Shown here piece by piece: positions 1 to 8,985 of a DNA stretch of 64,000 bases. The translations under genes and the position numbers were made by a program. The notes under the pieces were generated by a model. That model saw only the letters and a program-made list of their open reading frames with translations, was not told where the DNA came from and did not search any database. The stretch comes from Leucobacter aridicollis (GTDB lineage Bacteria > Actinomycetota > Actinomycetes > Actinomycetales > Microbacteriaceae), in assembly GCF_013409595.1 (NCBI RefSeq), contig NZ_JACCBD010000001.1, positions 2,728,001 to 2,792,000 on the forward strand, read 5' to 3'. Within the stretch, counting starts at the first letter, position 1, and each line of letters begins with the position of its first letter.

Positions 1-74
1 CTCTCCGTGCGGGTTGCTGGGCGGCGTCTCGACTCGCGTCTCCAGCCGCTGCGTCGTTCACAACTGGCCCCCGC

Positions 75-3000
75 CTACTTCGCAGTGATCGCCGCAGCGC
101 CCTCGGTGACCCCGAGCACGCGCGCGATCCGCGCTGCCGCTCCCTCGGGATCGGCGAAGAGATCAAAGCTCTGCACCCGGTGGTAGTGCCAGCCAAGCCG
201 ACGAAGCACCGCGGGCCGGAGTCGCAGCGCCTCCCGGAGGCTCACGCCGCCGTCGCTCGCTGTTCCGAGGTCGATGTCAATCGCGATCGCGCGATCCCCA
301 AACGACGCGGCAATGGGGATCTCTCCGCGATAGTCGAGCACGACCGTGATCCCGTGGCCCTCGAGTCGGTCTGCGAACTCTCGAATGAGCGGGTCCGTCT
401 CGGCTGGCAGCGACGCCGGCTCGGGCTCAGGATGCTCGAACGCGAGCAGCTCGGCGAGCTCGACGACTCCGTGCTTCAGACGGGACGAATCAAGGTCCTC
501 CGGTTTGAAGCACGACACGATCGTCATCGCACGACGGGCACGGGTCATCGCGACGGCGAGCAGGTGCTCGCCCCCTGGGCGCCCGAGCGCACCGAAGTTT
601 GACAGCACGCGACCGTGCGGCGTCCGACCGTACCCGATCGAGAAGATCACGCGGTCCCGGCTCTGCGCGGTTGCCTGCTCGAGCGTGAGCACGGCGAACG
701 GCTCAGCGCGGTCCCCCAGGAGGAAGTCGCGGTATTGCGGGAACTTCGAGAATGCCTGCAACACCTCGCGGTACACCCGCACCGCGTGCTTCTCGCTGGC
801 GGTGATCACCATGAGCGATTCGTTCGGGCGCTCATCGGCGTGCTGCAACACCATCTGCACGACTCGGTCAACCTCAGCCTCGGTGCTCTCGACGGCGCCG
901 GTCTGCTGGTCAGGCAGCCCCTGCCCAGCCGGCACGAAGTCGTAGGTGAGACTTGAGTGGCCGAGGAAGCTGCCGGCCCACGGCAGCGAGTTAATCTCGC
1001 CGTCGTAGAAGCGGTCGTTGACGAGGTTCGTGAGATCCTCACCTCCCGCACGGTAGCTGCGCGTGAGCTTCAGCGTGGGAAGCACCTGGGCGAGCTCGTC
1101 GAGTGCCGAACGCAGCTCGACCCCGCCCTCGCCGGGATCGGTCTCAGGGCTGTGCACGCCGATTTCGAACGTGCTGGGGCTCTGCGTCGTGCTGTCGCCG
1201 AACACGACCACCTGGTCTGCGCGGCGAATCGCGCCGAGGTTCTCGGCGAGCGTGGTCGCGCCAGCGTCGACAAGCAGTACGGTGTCGAAACGTGCCGTCT
1301 CCGGGAGCTGCGAGACCTCGTACGGCGACATCGCGAGCACAGGGGCGAGCGTCGAGAACAGCACGGGCGAGTCCTGTGCGAGTGCGGCAATCGTTGCGTA
1401 GCCGCTGCGCAGCAGCCCGCGCAGCGCGAGCGCCTCCTGCTTGTTGTCGAGCACCGCGACGCGCCACGAGTCCGCCAGCTTCGACGCGAGCAACGCGCCG
1501 TTCGCGCCGGCGTGCGCATCGTCAACGAGACGGAAGTCAGCCTCGAGCCGCTCGATCACTCCGGTGTTCGCACTCAACAGCGCCGGGTTCGTCTGCAGCA
1601 TCCGCTCGAGCACCGACTGCCACCAGGCGAGCTCAAGCTCTGCCCCGACCTCTTCGGCCGGCACGTGCCTGGCCGACAGGTCGTCGAGGAGCGGGCCGAG
1701 CCGAGCGCTCCGAAGCCGCTCAACGATCGTCGTGCGCTCCTGAATGTTCTGCAGCACCTCGGACTCTTTCGCAAGCTCCGAAATCCGCGCTGCGAGCTCG
1801 TGCAAGCCGAGGTTCTTCAGCCGGTCGGGCTCGACGGTCGTGCCGAGGACCGCGTCGAGCTTGTCGAGATCCTGATAGGCCGCTTGGAACGCCACCACGA
1901 CGTCAGCGATCCCGAGAGGCACCTCCGGTCGCGTACCGACGACGGTCGTGTAGCGCTGCCAGAGCACACGCTGCTGCTGGATCTGCACGAGCCGCGCGTA
2001 CATGTCGGTGATACTCACGCCGGGCCGGACATACTCCTGTGCAAGCTTCTTCAGGCGTCGCTTGTTTGAAGCCGACATGTCTTCGTCGCTGCCGCGAGGG
2101 GCATGCGCCGCGATGACCTCAGCGAGCGACCGGTCGTACACCTCCGGGGTGAACCGATCGAGGGTGTCGCGAATGCCCATGAGCAGCCGCAGGTACACGC
2201 CGAGCTCGGAGATTGACTCGAACGGCCGCATCGACGTCTGTTCGACGACCTCGTTCGCCATCGAGATGAGGCGCGGCAGCTGCGATTCAGCGAGATCAAC
2301 TGCGATGCCGTAGGCGGCGCGGGCCTCTTCGGTCGTCGAGAAGTCGACGCCGTACCACGGCGAATCCTCCGGACCGTACTGGAACTGACCGAGGCGGGCA
2401 ACCTCGGTGAGGTCGTCCGCGACGGACGATCGATCGATCGTGAGCTGCCCCAGCGCCTGATCATCGAGCCGCACCGTCGTCGACGGCGGGTTCTCGCCGA
2501 GCGAGAGCTTCGTGAGCTGACGGAGCGCATCCAGCGGCGTCACGGAGTACCGCTCGTCGGGCGTTGAGAGCGCGTCACGGTAGTCGAGCAACACGCCCCG
2601 GAGACGCACGAGCGCCTCATCCACATCGCGCATCTGCTCGGACGCTGCGTTCTCGTTCCGGCTAATCGACTCGACGAGGTTGCGGCGGAGCCTCCGCGGG
2701 GTCACGGCGAGACCCGGCAGCCCGGCGCGCGTGAGCCGGTGCGTGATCCCGTCGATCGTGGAGCGGCGAGGGGTGACGACGAGCACGTGCTTGCCGTCGC
2801 GCACGAGGTTCCCGATCGCGTTCACCACGGTCTGGGTGCCGCCCGTGCCGGGCAGCTGCCGCACGACGATCGACTGTCCCGCATCGATCTGCGCGAGGAC
2901 GTCGTCCTGCTCAGGATCGGAGTCGTACAGGCACCTATCAGTCTCAGGGGCCATGTGATCGGGCGAGACCGGGTTCACCGGGTGATAGTTATCGGCGAGG

Positions 3001-3842
3001 GTCTGCTTGGCGGGCTCGCTGCCACAGATCGCCTGCAAGATGGGGGTGTCGAGCCCGACCGCGTCAGCGGCCATGCCCTGCGACACGTTGTGGAAGGAGG
3101 ACACGACGAGCCTCGGCTGCACGAGGAACTCTGGGACGCCGGCCACCATCTGTCGGAGCCTGTCGATGACGGGCTGCGGCTTGAACACGCCTTCGGACTG
3201 CGACAGCTCAATCAGCGAGCGCGCGTCGATCGTGATGCCAAACTGGTCGCGGAGCGCCCGGATCAGCTCGGAGTTCACCACCGGGAAGTTCTTCAGCTTG
3301 AGCTCGAAGTCGCGGCCGTAGCGGCGGATGGCGAGCGGTCGGAGCAGCACCGGCGCCGAGAATTCGTCACCCTCAAATGTCCACTTCGCGAGGCCCACCG
3401 CGAGGTTCACCGTCTCGAGGCCGCGCATGGTGCGCATCTCCACGGCCTTGTCGGTGACACGCGCAGCCGCGGCGCGGGCATGGCGCAGGGCGAGGTCGTC
3501 GCGGATCAGCGCCGAGAGCAGAATCTTGTTGCCCGAAATGAACTGCGGCAGCCCGCCGGGGTGCGTCGAGGAGAGCTCGATGCGGTTCGCCGGGTGATCG
3601 TCAAAATGCAGCAGCGGGTTGCGCCCGCCAACCGCGGCGAGTTCGCGAAGCCACGCGGCGTGCTCCTCGGAGAACGCGTCGACGACGCCCAGCGGGCCGC
3701 CGAGATCCTGGCGGTCGGGGTCGTTGGCGGTCATGCTTGCGGGCGCGGCGTTCTGCACCGGCTCCGTCGCCTCAGCGACATCCGGTGCTTCCGCGGCGTT
3801 GCCCTTTGATTCGGGTCGCCTGAGTCGATCCACACTCCACAC
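75..3842 (-). CDS. DUF4011/SF1 helicase-like protein with degenerate motor motifs and C-terminal nuclease-like domain
   Basis: 1255 aa from a GTG that lies 6 nt after a TAGGGT box, so probably leaderless. An N-terminal DUF4011-like segment has GRNPLLHF at residues 73-80. The middle follows the plan of a DNA2-type superfamily 1 helicase, but the P-loop at 331-338 reads PGTGGTQT, with Gln where the nucleotide-binding Lys belongs, and motif II reads VDAGA rather than DEA. The late VAMTRAR motif is intact. The last ~90 residues (IAIDIDLG, then LGWHYHRVQSFDLF) resemble the Vsr/MTES_1575 restriction-endonuclease-like fold often fused to these helicases. I infer a DNA-binding protein that has lost normal ATP hydrolysis. 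A role in repair or in defence against foreign DNA is possible but not shown. No accessory defence gene is visible next to it. Confidence 0.75.
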   Translation of the reverse strand: MWSVDRLRRPESKGNAAEAPDVAEATEPVQNAAPASMTANDPDRQDLGGPLGVVDAFSEEHAAWLRELAAVGGRNPLLHFDDHPANRIELSSTHPGGLPQFISGNKILLSALIRDDLALRHARAAAARVTDKAVEMRTMRGLETVNLAVGLAKWTFEGDEFSAPVLLRPLAIRRYGRDFELKLKNFPVVNSELIRALRDQFGITIDARSLIELSQSEGVFKPQPVIDRLRQMVAGVPEFLVQPRLVVSSFHNVSQGMAADAVGLDTPILQAICGSEPAKQTLADNYHPVNPVSPDHMAPETDRCLYDSDPEQDDVLAQIDAGQSIVVRQLPGTGGTQTVVNAIGNLVRDGKHVLVVTPRRSTIDGITHRLTRAGLPGLAVTPRRLRRNLVESISRNENAASEQMRDVDEALVRLRGVLLDYRDALSTPDERYSVTPLDALRQLTKLSLGENPPSTTVRLDDQALGQLTIDRSSVADDLTEVARLGQFQYGPEDSPWYGVDFSTTEEARAAYGIAVDLAESQLPRLISMANEVVEQTSMRPFESISELGVYLRLLMGIRDTLDRFTPEVYDRSLAEVIAAHAPRGSDEDMSASNKRRLKKLAQEYVRPGVSITDMYARLVQIQQQRVLWQRYTTVVGTRPEVPLGIADVVVAFQAAYQDLDKLDAVLGTTVEPDRLKNLGLHELAARISELAKESEVLQNIQERTTIVERLRSARLGPLLDDLSARHVPAEEVGAELELAWWQSVLERMLQTNPALLSANTGVIERLEADFRLVDDAHAGANGALLASKLADSWRVAVLDNKQEALALRGLLRSGYATIAALAQDSPVLFSTLAPVLAMSPYEVSQLPETARFDTVLLVDAGATTLAENLGAIRRADQVVVFGDSTTQSPSTFEIGVHSPETDPGEGGVELRSALDELAQVLPTLKLTRSYRAGGEDLTNLVNDRFYDGEINSLPWAGSFLGHSSLTYDFVPAGQGLPDQQTGAVESTEAEVDRVVQMVLQHADERPNESLMVITASEKHAVRVYREVLQAFSKFPQYRDFLLGDRAEPFAVLTLEQATAQSRDRVIFSIGYGRTPHGRVLSNFGALGRPGGEHLLAVAMTRARRAMTIVSCFKPEDLDSSRLKHGVVELAELLAFEHPEPEPASLPAETDPLIREFADRLEGHGITVVLDYRGEIPIAASFGDRAIAIDIDLGTASDGGVSLREALRLRPAVLRRLGWHYHRVQSFDLFADPEGAAARIARVLGVTEGAAAITAK

Positions 3843-3848
3843 ACCGCC

Positions 3849-3854
3849 ACCCTA
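3849..3854 (-). promoter_or_regulatory. -10 box for leaderless transcription of the helicase-like gene
   Basis: TAGGGT on the minus strand ends 6 nt before the GTG start at 3842. No Shine-Dalgarno sequence lies between, which decides the start and suggests a leaderless mRNA. Confidence 0.5.
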
Positions 3855-3910
3855 AGGCGTCCACCTTTGAAATCGCGGCATTATCGCGGTGTTTCTTCTC
3901 CCGGTCGGCC

Positions 3911-3952
3911 CTGTGACTTCGCCCGGCGCTCATGCGCCGGGCGAAGTCACAG
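3911..3952 (-). terminator. 19-bp perfect hairpin downstream of the uracil permease
   Basis: Arms 3911-3929 and 3934-3952 are perfectly complementary around a 4-nt loop. It sits 15 nt past the permease stop and before the helicase-like gene. There is no U-tract, as is common for actinobacterial intrinsic terminators. Confidence 0.7.
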
Positions 3953-3966
3953 TCGTTCGGCGCCGA

Positions 3967-5316
3967 TCAGCGGATGATCGCGGTGTCGGTCGCGGTGCCC
4001 CGCGCCCGTGCAACGAGCCGCATCAGGTGGTACACGACGACCGCGGCGATCGTGCCGAGCGCGATGCCGTTGAACATGACGTCGCCGAGCTGCATGCTGA
4101 AGTCGGCGATGCCGACGATGAGCGCGATGGCGGCCGTGAACTGGTTGATGGGCTTCGAGAAGTCGACCTTGTTGTCGATCCAGATCTTCACGCCGATGAG
4201 GCCGATGAGACCGTAGAGCGCGACGGTCACGCCGCCGAGAACGCCCGCAGGAACGGAGAAGATGAGCGCACCGACCTTGGGCGAGAAGCTCAGCAGCATC
4301 GCGATGATGCCTGCAACCCAGTACGCGGCCGTCGAGTAGACGCGCGTCGCTGCCATCACGCCGATGTTCTCGCCGTAGGTGGTCGTCGCGGAGCCGCCGC
4401 CGAAGCCGGCGAGAATCGTGGAGAGCCCGTCGGCGAGCAGCGCGCGTCCGGTCACGGGGTCGAGGTCGCGGTTGATCATGAGGCCAACGCTCTTCACGTG
4501 GCCGACGTTCTCCGCGATGAGCACGAGGACGACGGGGAGGAAGGCGGGGAGCAGGCCCCACAGTGAAGGATCTGCGAACGGGTTCGCGGGGAGGTGGAAC
4601 TCGGGAAGGCCGACCCACGCCGCTGACTTCACGGCCTCGAAGTCGACGATGCCCATGAGCGCGGCCGCGATGTAGCCGACGACCATGCCGAGCACGATCG
4701 AAAGCCGGCCGATCAGGCCGCGGAACAGCACGGTGATGAGCAGGATCGAGCCGATGGTGATGAGCGCGGCCGTCGAATGCAGGCCCTGGTTGACGTCGGG
4801 GTTCGCGGCGGGGTTGCCGAACCAGTTGTTCTTCACTGCGGGTGCGAGGTTGAAACCGATGAGCGCGACGACCGATCCCATCACGACCGGCGGCATGAGT
4901 GCGTTCACCCAGCCGATGCCGAAGCGCTGCACGATAACGCCGACGAGGGCAACGAGCACGCCCATTGCGATGATCGCGAACGACGCTCGCGCGAGGCCGG
5001 CGACGTCGCCGTACTCGTATCCCGCGGTCGCGACCGCGATCGGCGCGAGGAACGCGAATGAGGATCCGAGGTAGCTCGGCAGGCGGTTGCCCGTGAGCAG
5101 CAGGAACAGCATCGTGCCAAGGCCCGAGAAGAAGAGCGTTGCGGTGGGCGGGAAGCCGGTGATGAGCGGCACCAGGAAGGTCGCGCCGAACATCGCGACG
5201 ACGTGCTGCGCACCGAAGCCGATGGTCCGGGCCCAGCCCAGCCGCTCCTCGGGCAGAACGATCGCGTCTTGCGCAACGGACTTACCGTCGCCGTGCAGCT
5301 TCCAGGGCAGCGCCAT
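3967..5316 (-). CDS. uraA: Uracil/xanthine permease (NCS2 family)
   Basis: 449 aa integral membrane transporter of the nucleobase:cation symporter-2 family, expected to import uracil or another nucleobase by proton symport for salvage. The chain is a series of hydrophobic segments typical of the 14-helix UraA fold, beginning after the WARTIGFGAQHVVAMFGATF segment; GFGGGSATTTYGENIG is the conserved re-entrant and substrate-site region. I placed the start at ATG 5316 because AAGGAGCC precedes it by 4 nt; upstream in-frame starts have no ribosome site. A TATGCT -10 candidate at 5389-5394 gives it its own promoter. Ligand specificity (uracil versus xanthine or uric acid) cannot be read with certainty. 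Confidence 0.88.
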   Translation of the reverse strand: MALPWKLHGDGKSVAQDAIVLPEERLGWARTIGFGAQHVVAMFGATFLVPLITGFPPTATLFFSGLGTMLFLLLTGNRLPSYLGSSFAFLAPIAVATAGYEYGDVAGLARASFAIIAMGVLVALVGVIVQRFGIGWVNALMPPVVMGSVVALIGFNLAPAVKNNWFGNPAANPDVNQGLHSTAALITIGSILLITVLFRGLIGRLSIVLGMVVGYIAAALMGIVDFEAVKSAAWVGLPEFHLPANPFADPSLWGLLPAFLPVVLVLIAENVGHVKSVGLMINRDLDPVTGRALLADGLSTILAGFGGGSATTTYGENIGVMAATRVYSTAAYWVAGIIAMLLSFSPKVGALIFSVPAGVLGGVTVALYGLIGLIGVKIWIDNKVDFSKPINQFTAAIALIVGIADFSMQLGDVMFNGIALGTIAAVVVYHLMRLVARARGTATDTAIIR

Positions 5317-5429
5317 AGGTGGCTCCTTCGGGGCGATCGGTACTCGCGTGCCGTGCGTCCACCCCTTCAGGCGCTCGACCAAAACTCAAGCATACAGCGA
5401 ACACTCAGGAATGCGCGCGGGCGGGCAGC

Positions 5430-6851
5430 CTACGAATCGAAGCCGAGCCCCAGCGCATCAAGGGTCTTCAGCAGCACATTCCGTTTGCCGCCGTTGTGGT
5501 CCGCCCGGTCGAGCGACCAGCGCGTGAGATTGATCCCGATCGATGCAGCGGGCTCGGGCGGGAACGGCAGCGGCACACTCTTCACCATCTCGAGCTCGGT
5601 CCGCTCGGTGGTACGCCCCTCGAGCCTGTCGACGATGACGTCCGCGGCAAAGTGCGTGGCGCCAACGCCGAGTCCGGTGAACCCAGCCACGTACTGGACC
5701 CGCCCGCCGTGGGCCTGCCCGAAGAACGCGCAGAACCGTGTCGAGGTGTCGATCACGCCCGCCCAGCGGTGCGTGAACTTCAGCCCGGCGAGCTGCGGGA
5801 ACGTCGTGAAGAAGTGACTCGCGAGCCTACGGTGGCTCTCCATCCGATCCTCATACTCCCGCTTGATGCGCCCGCCGACATGGTAGACCGCGTCGTAGCC
5901 GCCCCAGAGAATCCGGTTGTCTGCCGTCAACCGCGAGTAGTGGAACTGATTCGCCATGTCGGCGAGCCCCTCGCGCCCGTCCCAGCCAATGGCGGCGAGC
6001 TGCGCGTCGCTCAGCGGCTCGGTCATGAGGACGTAGTCGTATACGGGAACTGTGTGGAACCGGTAGCGCTTCAGCAGCGACGGGAACACGTTCGTGCAGA
6101 GCGCGACTCGGCCGGCCGCGACCGTGCCCCGCTTCGTCTCGAGCTCGATCGGCTCGTCGTCGCGGCCGCTCAGCCTGTCCACGGGCGTTCCCTCGTAGAT
6201 CTCCACGCCGATGCTCGTCGCGAACTTCGCGAGCTCCTGGGCGAGCTTCGCCGGATGCAGATTGGCATTCTCGTGCGGCGAGAACTCCCCCGCGAGAAAC
6301 GTCGGCGAGTTGATGCGGGCGCGCACTTCCTGCGCGTTCAGCGTCACGACGTGCGGGTCCGGGCTCTCCCCGACCCAATCGACCTGGTACGGGTTGTTCG
6401 CGACGGAAAGCTGACCGGTGCGCTCCCAGTCGACCTCGAGCTTGTGCTCGGTGATGAAGCGCTCCATCGCGTCGAGGTTCTCGTATCCGAGCCGCCGCAG
6501 CGTCCCGGTCTCGTCCGGCCACCGGGACTCGGCGTTCGGCTCGCCGTGCGTGATGCTCGCCTCACAGAAGCCGCCGTTGCGCCCGGACGCTGCCCACCCG
6601 ACGCTGACGGCCTCGAGCAGCACGACCCGGCGCTCCGGATGCTCCTGCTTGAGTTTGATCGCGGTCCACAGTCCGGCGTAGCCTCCGCCGACGACCGCGT
6701 CGTCCGCCGAAATATCGCCGGCGAGCCGCGGGTAGGTGACGGCGCGCTCCGCGACGTCGTCGATCCAGAACACCCCGAGGCGAGTCTCTGCGAGCGCCTC
6801 GTCAACGATCCGCGCCGCGGGGCGATGCGTCTCAAATACAGTCTGTTCCAT
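5430..6851 (-). CDS. FAD-dependent amine/amino-acid oxidoreductase (DAO family)
   Basis: 473 aa cytosolic flavoprotein of the D-amino-acid-oxidase fold. The FAD dinucleotide motif GGGYAG lies at residues 55-60, the second strand ends in the ribose-binding acid LLE (80), and a GRNGGF segment follows at 90-95. The layout resembles PuuB gamma-glutamylputrescine oxidase and related secondary-amine oxidases, which release H2O2 and an aldehyde or keto acid. No transporter or ligase for putrescine lies nearby, so the substrate is open. The start at ATG 6851 is preceded by GAGGACT; a TACACT -10 box at 6889-6894 sits inside an inverted repeat. It lies upstream of the uracil permease on the same strand but with a 113-nt gap. 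Confidence 0.82.
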   Translation of the reverse strand: MEQTVFETHRPAARIVDEALAETRLGVFWIDDVAERAVTYPRLAGDISADDAVVGGGYAGLWTAIKLKQEHPERRVVLLEAVSVGWAASGRNGGFCEASITHGEPNAESRWPDETGTLRRLGYENLDAMERFITEHKLEVDWERTGQLSVANNPYQVDWVGESPDPHVVTLNAQEVRARINSPTFLAGEFSPHENANLHPAKLAQELAKFATSIGVEIYEGTPVDRLSGRDDEPIELETKRGTVAAGRVALCTNVFPSLLKRYRFHTVPVYDYVLMTEPLSDAQLAAIGWDGREGLADMANQFHYSRLTADNRILWGGYDAVYHVGGRIKREYEDRMESHRRLASHFFTTFPQLAGLKFTHRWAGVIDTSTRFCAFFGQAHGGRVQYVAGFTGLGVGATHFAADVIVDRLEGRTTERTELEMVKSVPLPFPPEPAASIGINLTRWSLDRADHNGGKRNVLLKTLDALGLGFDS

Positions 6852-6882
6852 GGTCGTTATCAGTCCTCGTCGTTGGGGGCGT

Positions 6883-6901
6883 ACCGCGAGTGTAGCGCGG
6901 T
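6883..6901. promoter_or_regulatory. Inverted repeat framing the -10 box of the FAD oxidoreductase
   Basis: ACCGCG-N7-CGCGGT, with the spacer containing TACACT on the minus strand (6889-6894). A dimeric regulator bound here would block the promoter. The divergent HTH regulator gene begins 81 bp away. Confidence 0.4.
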
Positions 6902-6969
6902 CGAACGAGCCCTGAACAGGGGCGGCTCCGTGCGGCTGTCGTCACCGGCACTCCCCCACGTTGCCTTGC

Positions 6970-6975
6970 TAGGGT
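6970..6975 (+). promoter_or_regulatory. -10 box for leaderless transcription of the HTH regulator
   Basis: TAGGGT followed by 6 nt and then ATG 6982, with no ribosome-binding sequence between. Confidence 0.5.
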
Positions 6976-6981
6976 GGGGCC

Positions 6982-7635
6982 ATGCCGCGCCGAGTCGAAG
7001 ATTTCCGGGGGCTCACCCGGATCAGCCGCCTGCGGATCCTTCACGCCGTCCATCGGCTGCCCGGCAGACGACTCGCTGAGATCGCCGCCGAGGTGGATCT
7101 CCACGTCAACACGACCAGGGAACACCTCGCGGTTCTCGAGGCCGAGGGGCTCGTGCACAGTTTGCGGCTCGTCACCGGGGTGCGTGGCCGCCCGCCCGTG
7201 GTGTTTCATCCGGTCACCGATGCGCACGACAATGACGCAGCCCGCCAGCGCGCCGACGCCGCCACGGCGCGCGGGGACCTACTCCGGCGCCTGGCACCGG
7301 AACTCGACCGGAGCGCCGAGCTCGGAGCGGAGGCGATGGCGCAGCTCGACGCGCTGTACGAGCATCTCGAAGACATCGGCCTGGAGCCGCAGCCAGACGA
7401 CTCGCAGCTCAGGATCGATGTCGCCCCCTGCCGTTACGCGTTCGCGATCACGACCGAGCGCGCGCTCGTCTGCTCCGTGCACATTCAGCTCCTCAAACAG
7501 CAGCTCCAGCAGCTGCCCGGGCCAGTCCGGTTGCGGAGCGTCACGCCGTTCGTGACGCCGACGCGCTGCGAGATTGCGCTTGCGGTGGATAGCGGTACTC
7601 AGCCAACGGCGCAGGGCGCGACGGTCACGGCGTAG
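6982..7635 (+). CDS. Winged-helix regulator with C-terminal cysteines (SufR/ArsR-like)
   Basis: 217 aa. A winged helix-turn-helix occupies about residues 12-75 (LAEIAAEVDLHVNTTREHLA is the recognition region, GVRGRPPV the wing). The C-terminal half carries Cys150, Cys164 and Cys196 in a setting (CRYAF, ALVCSVHIQLL, TRCEIAL) that resembles the Fe-S-ligating part of SufR-type regulators, which usually have four cysteines. It is convergent with flavohemoglobin (30 nt between stops) and divergent from the FAD oxidoreductase. I infer a redox- or NO-sensing repressor of one of these neighbours. Without an iron-sulfur assembly operon nearby, a true SufR role is unlikely. The start is ATG at 6982, probably leaderless. 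Confidence 0.72.
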   Translation: MPRRVEDFRGLTRISRLRILHAVHRLPGRRLAEIAAEVDLHVNTTREHLAVLEAEGLVHSLRLVTGVRGRPPVVFHPVTDAHDNDAARQRADAATARGDLLRRLAPELDRSAELGAEAMAQLDALYEHLEDIGLEPQPDDSQLRIDVAPCRYAFAITTERALVCSVHIQLLKQQLQQLPGPVRLRSVTPFVTPTRCEIALAVDSGTQPTAQGATVTA

Positions 7636-7665
7636 CCGCCGCGCCGCCGCGCCCCGTCCGCGAAA

Positions 7666-8880
7666 TCAGGAGGGGTTCTGCGCCCACATGTCCGGGCCAA
7701 ACACCTCGTACTGGATGCGCGCAGCTGGCACGCCGCCCGCTAGCAACGTGCGCCGGGCCGCCTGCATGAACGGCAGCGGTCCGCACATGAAGACGCGTGC
7801 GCCCGCCGGAATGTCGGCCCCGGTCAGGTCCATGTAGCCGCTCCGCGCCGGCACGAGCGTCGGCGCAGTCTCGGCACCCTCCTCATACCAGTTCTGCGCG
7901 CGAGCGTCGCTCATCGCCAGCACCTGACGCCGCAGGCTTCCGTAGAGTGCGTGGGTCGCGTGGGAGCGGTCCGCGTGGAACAGCCGCACTTGGCGCTCGG
8001 GCTGCCGTCGCGATACGTCCTCGAGGATCGCCGCCACGGGCGTGATCCCGATTCCGGCGGATACCAGCACCAACGGTGAGTCCTCGGTGTCGAGCACGAC
8101 GTCGCCTGCCGGCTGCGACACATCGAGCACAGCGCCAGGCAGCGCGTGCTCATGGAGCCACCCGGAGACCCTGCCGTCGGGCGCCCCGCCCTCACCGCGC
8201 ACACGCTTGATCGTGACCCGCAGCGAATCCCCGCGCGGGCCGGACGAGATCGTGTACTGGCGCGGCTGGCGTTCGCCGTCGGGCAAATCGACCGCAATCG
8301 CAACGTACTGACCGGTGCGGTGCTCCGGCACCTCGCCCGTGACCGGGGCAAGCAGCAGGGAGAACACATCGTCGCTCTCCTCGAACCGCTCGACGACCCG
8401 ATACTGGCGCCAGGGCGTCTCGGGATCTGTGCCCCCGAGGGCGTACAGCTTCGCTTCCTCCGCGATAAGCGCGGTCGCGAACAGCCAATACACCTCGTCC
8501 CATGCGGCGGCGATCTCCGGCGTCACCGCATCCCCGAGCACCGTACCGACAGCCGCGAGCAGGTGGTGCCCGACGATCGTGTACTCGCGAGCCTTGATCC
8601 CGAGCGAGACGTGCTTGTGGGCAATGCGTTGCATGACGGGGGTGAAGTCCGGCGCGTCAGGGTCGATCAACTGCACCGCAAATGCAACAACCGATGCGGC
8701 GAGCGCCTTTGGCTGCTCGCCGATCGCCTGATTCGCGGCGTTGAATACGTTCTTGAGTTCGGGATGCGCCGCAAACATCGCCGGATAGAACGTGCGGGTG
8801 ATTTCATCCGCATGCGCGGCGACGACCGCTGCCGTCGCCGCGACCGTAGCCTCAGAACTGGGGGACAATTTCATCGACAT
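7666..8880 (-). CDS. hmp: Flavohemoprotein, nitric oxide dioxygenase
   Basis: 404 aa cytosolic enzyme that converts NO and O2 to nitrate using NAD(P)H. The globin domain (about 1-140) includes the B10 tyrosine in TRTFYPAMF and the proximal histidine region IAHKHVSLG. The ferredoxin-reductase-like FAD domain has RQYTIS, and the NAD domain has SAGIGITP, FMCGPLPFM and the closing YEVFGPDM. Start chosen at ATG 8880 because AGGAGG lies 6 nt upstream; longer in-frame starts lack a site. A small membrane-protein gene lies 105 bp upstream. The convergent cysteine-bearing regulator at 6982 is the obvious candidate for NO control. Confidence 0.95.
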   Translation of the reverse strand: MSMKLSPSSEATVAATAAVVAAHADEITRTFYPAMFAAHPELKNVFNAANQAIGEQPKALAASVVAFAVQLIDPDAPDFTPVMQRIAHKHVSLGIKAREYTIVGHHLLAAVGTVLGDAVTPEIAAAWDEVYWLFATALIAEEAKLYALGGTDPETPWRQYRVVERFEESDDVFSLLLAPVTGEVPEHRTGQYVAIAVDLPDGERQPRQYTISSGPRGDSLRVTIKRVRGEGGAPDGRVSGWLHEHALPGAVLDVSQPAGDVVLDTEDSPLVLVSAGIGITPVAAILEDVSRRQPERQVRLFHADRSHATHALYGSLRRQVLAMSDARAQNWYEEGAETAPTLVPARSGYMDLTGADIPAGARVFMCGPLPFMQAARRTLLAGGVPAARIQYEVFGPDMWAQNPS

Positions 8881-8952
8881 CTCTGCCTCCTGGTTGGGTG
8901 GAACGTCCACTCACCAGATCCTCCCGCCGCGCGCGGATTCTCGCCTCCGGTT

Positions 8953-8979
8953 TCGCCGTGATTATTCACGGCACGGCGA
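8953..8979 (-). terminator. Hairpin between the small membrane protein gene and hmp
   Basis: Arms 8953-8960 and 8972-8979 pair over 8 bp; an alternative 6-bp pairing uses 8955-8960 with 8967-8972. It sits 6 nt past the upstream stop and about 70 nt before hmp, so it could be a terminator or an hmp operator. Confidence 0.4.
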
Positions 8980-8985
8980 GACGGC

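Noticed and set aside
957..2069. Long plus-strand open frames opposite the helicase-like gene
   Set aside because: Arg-rich, low-complexity translations with no family likeness; they are antisense shadows of a high-GC coding sequence.
3889..4566. Plus-strand frame of 225 codons opposite the permease
   Set aside because: Composition (Arg/Asp/His-rich) is that of a shadow; it reads through the terminator hairpin and has no ribosome site.
5319..7079. 586-codon plus-strand frame opposite the FAD oxidoreductase
   Set aside because: The opposite strand encodes a clear flavoprotein with an intact FAD motif; this frame has no recognisable domain.
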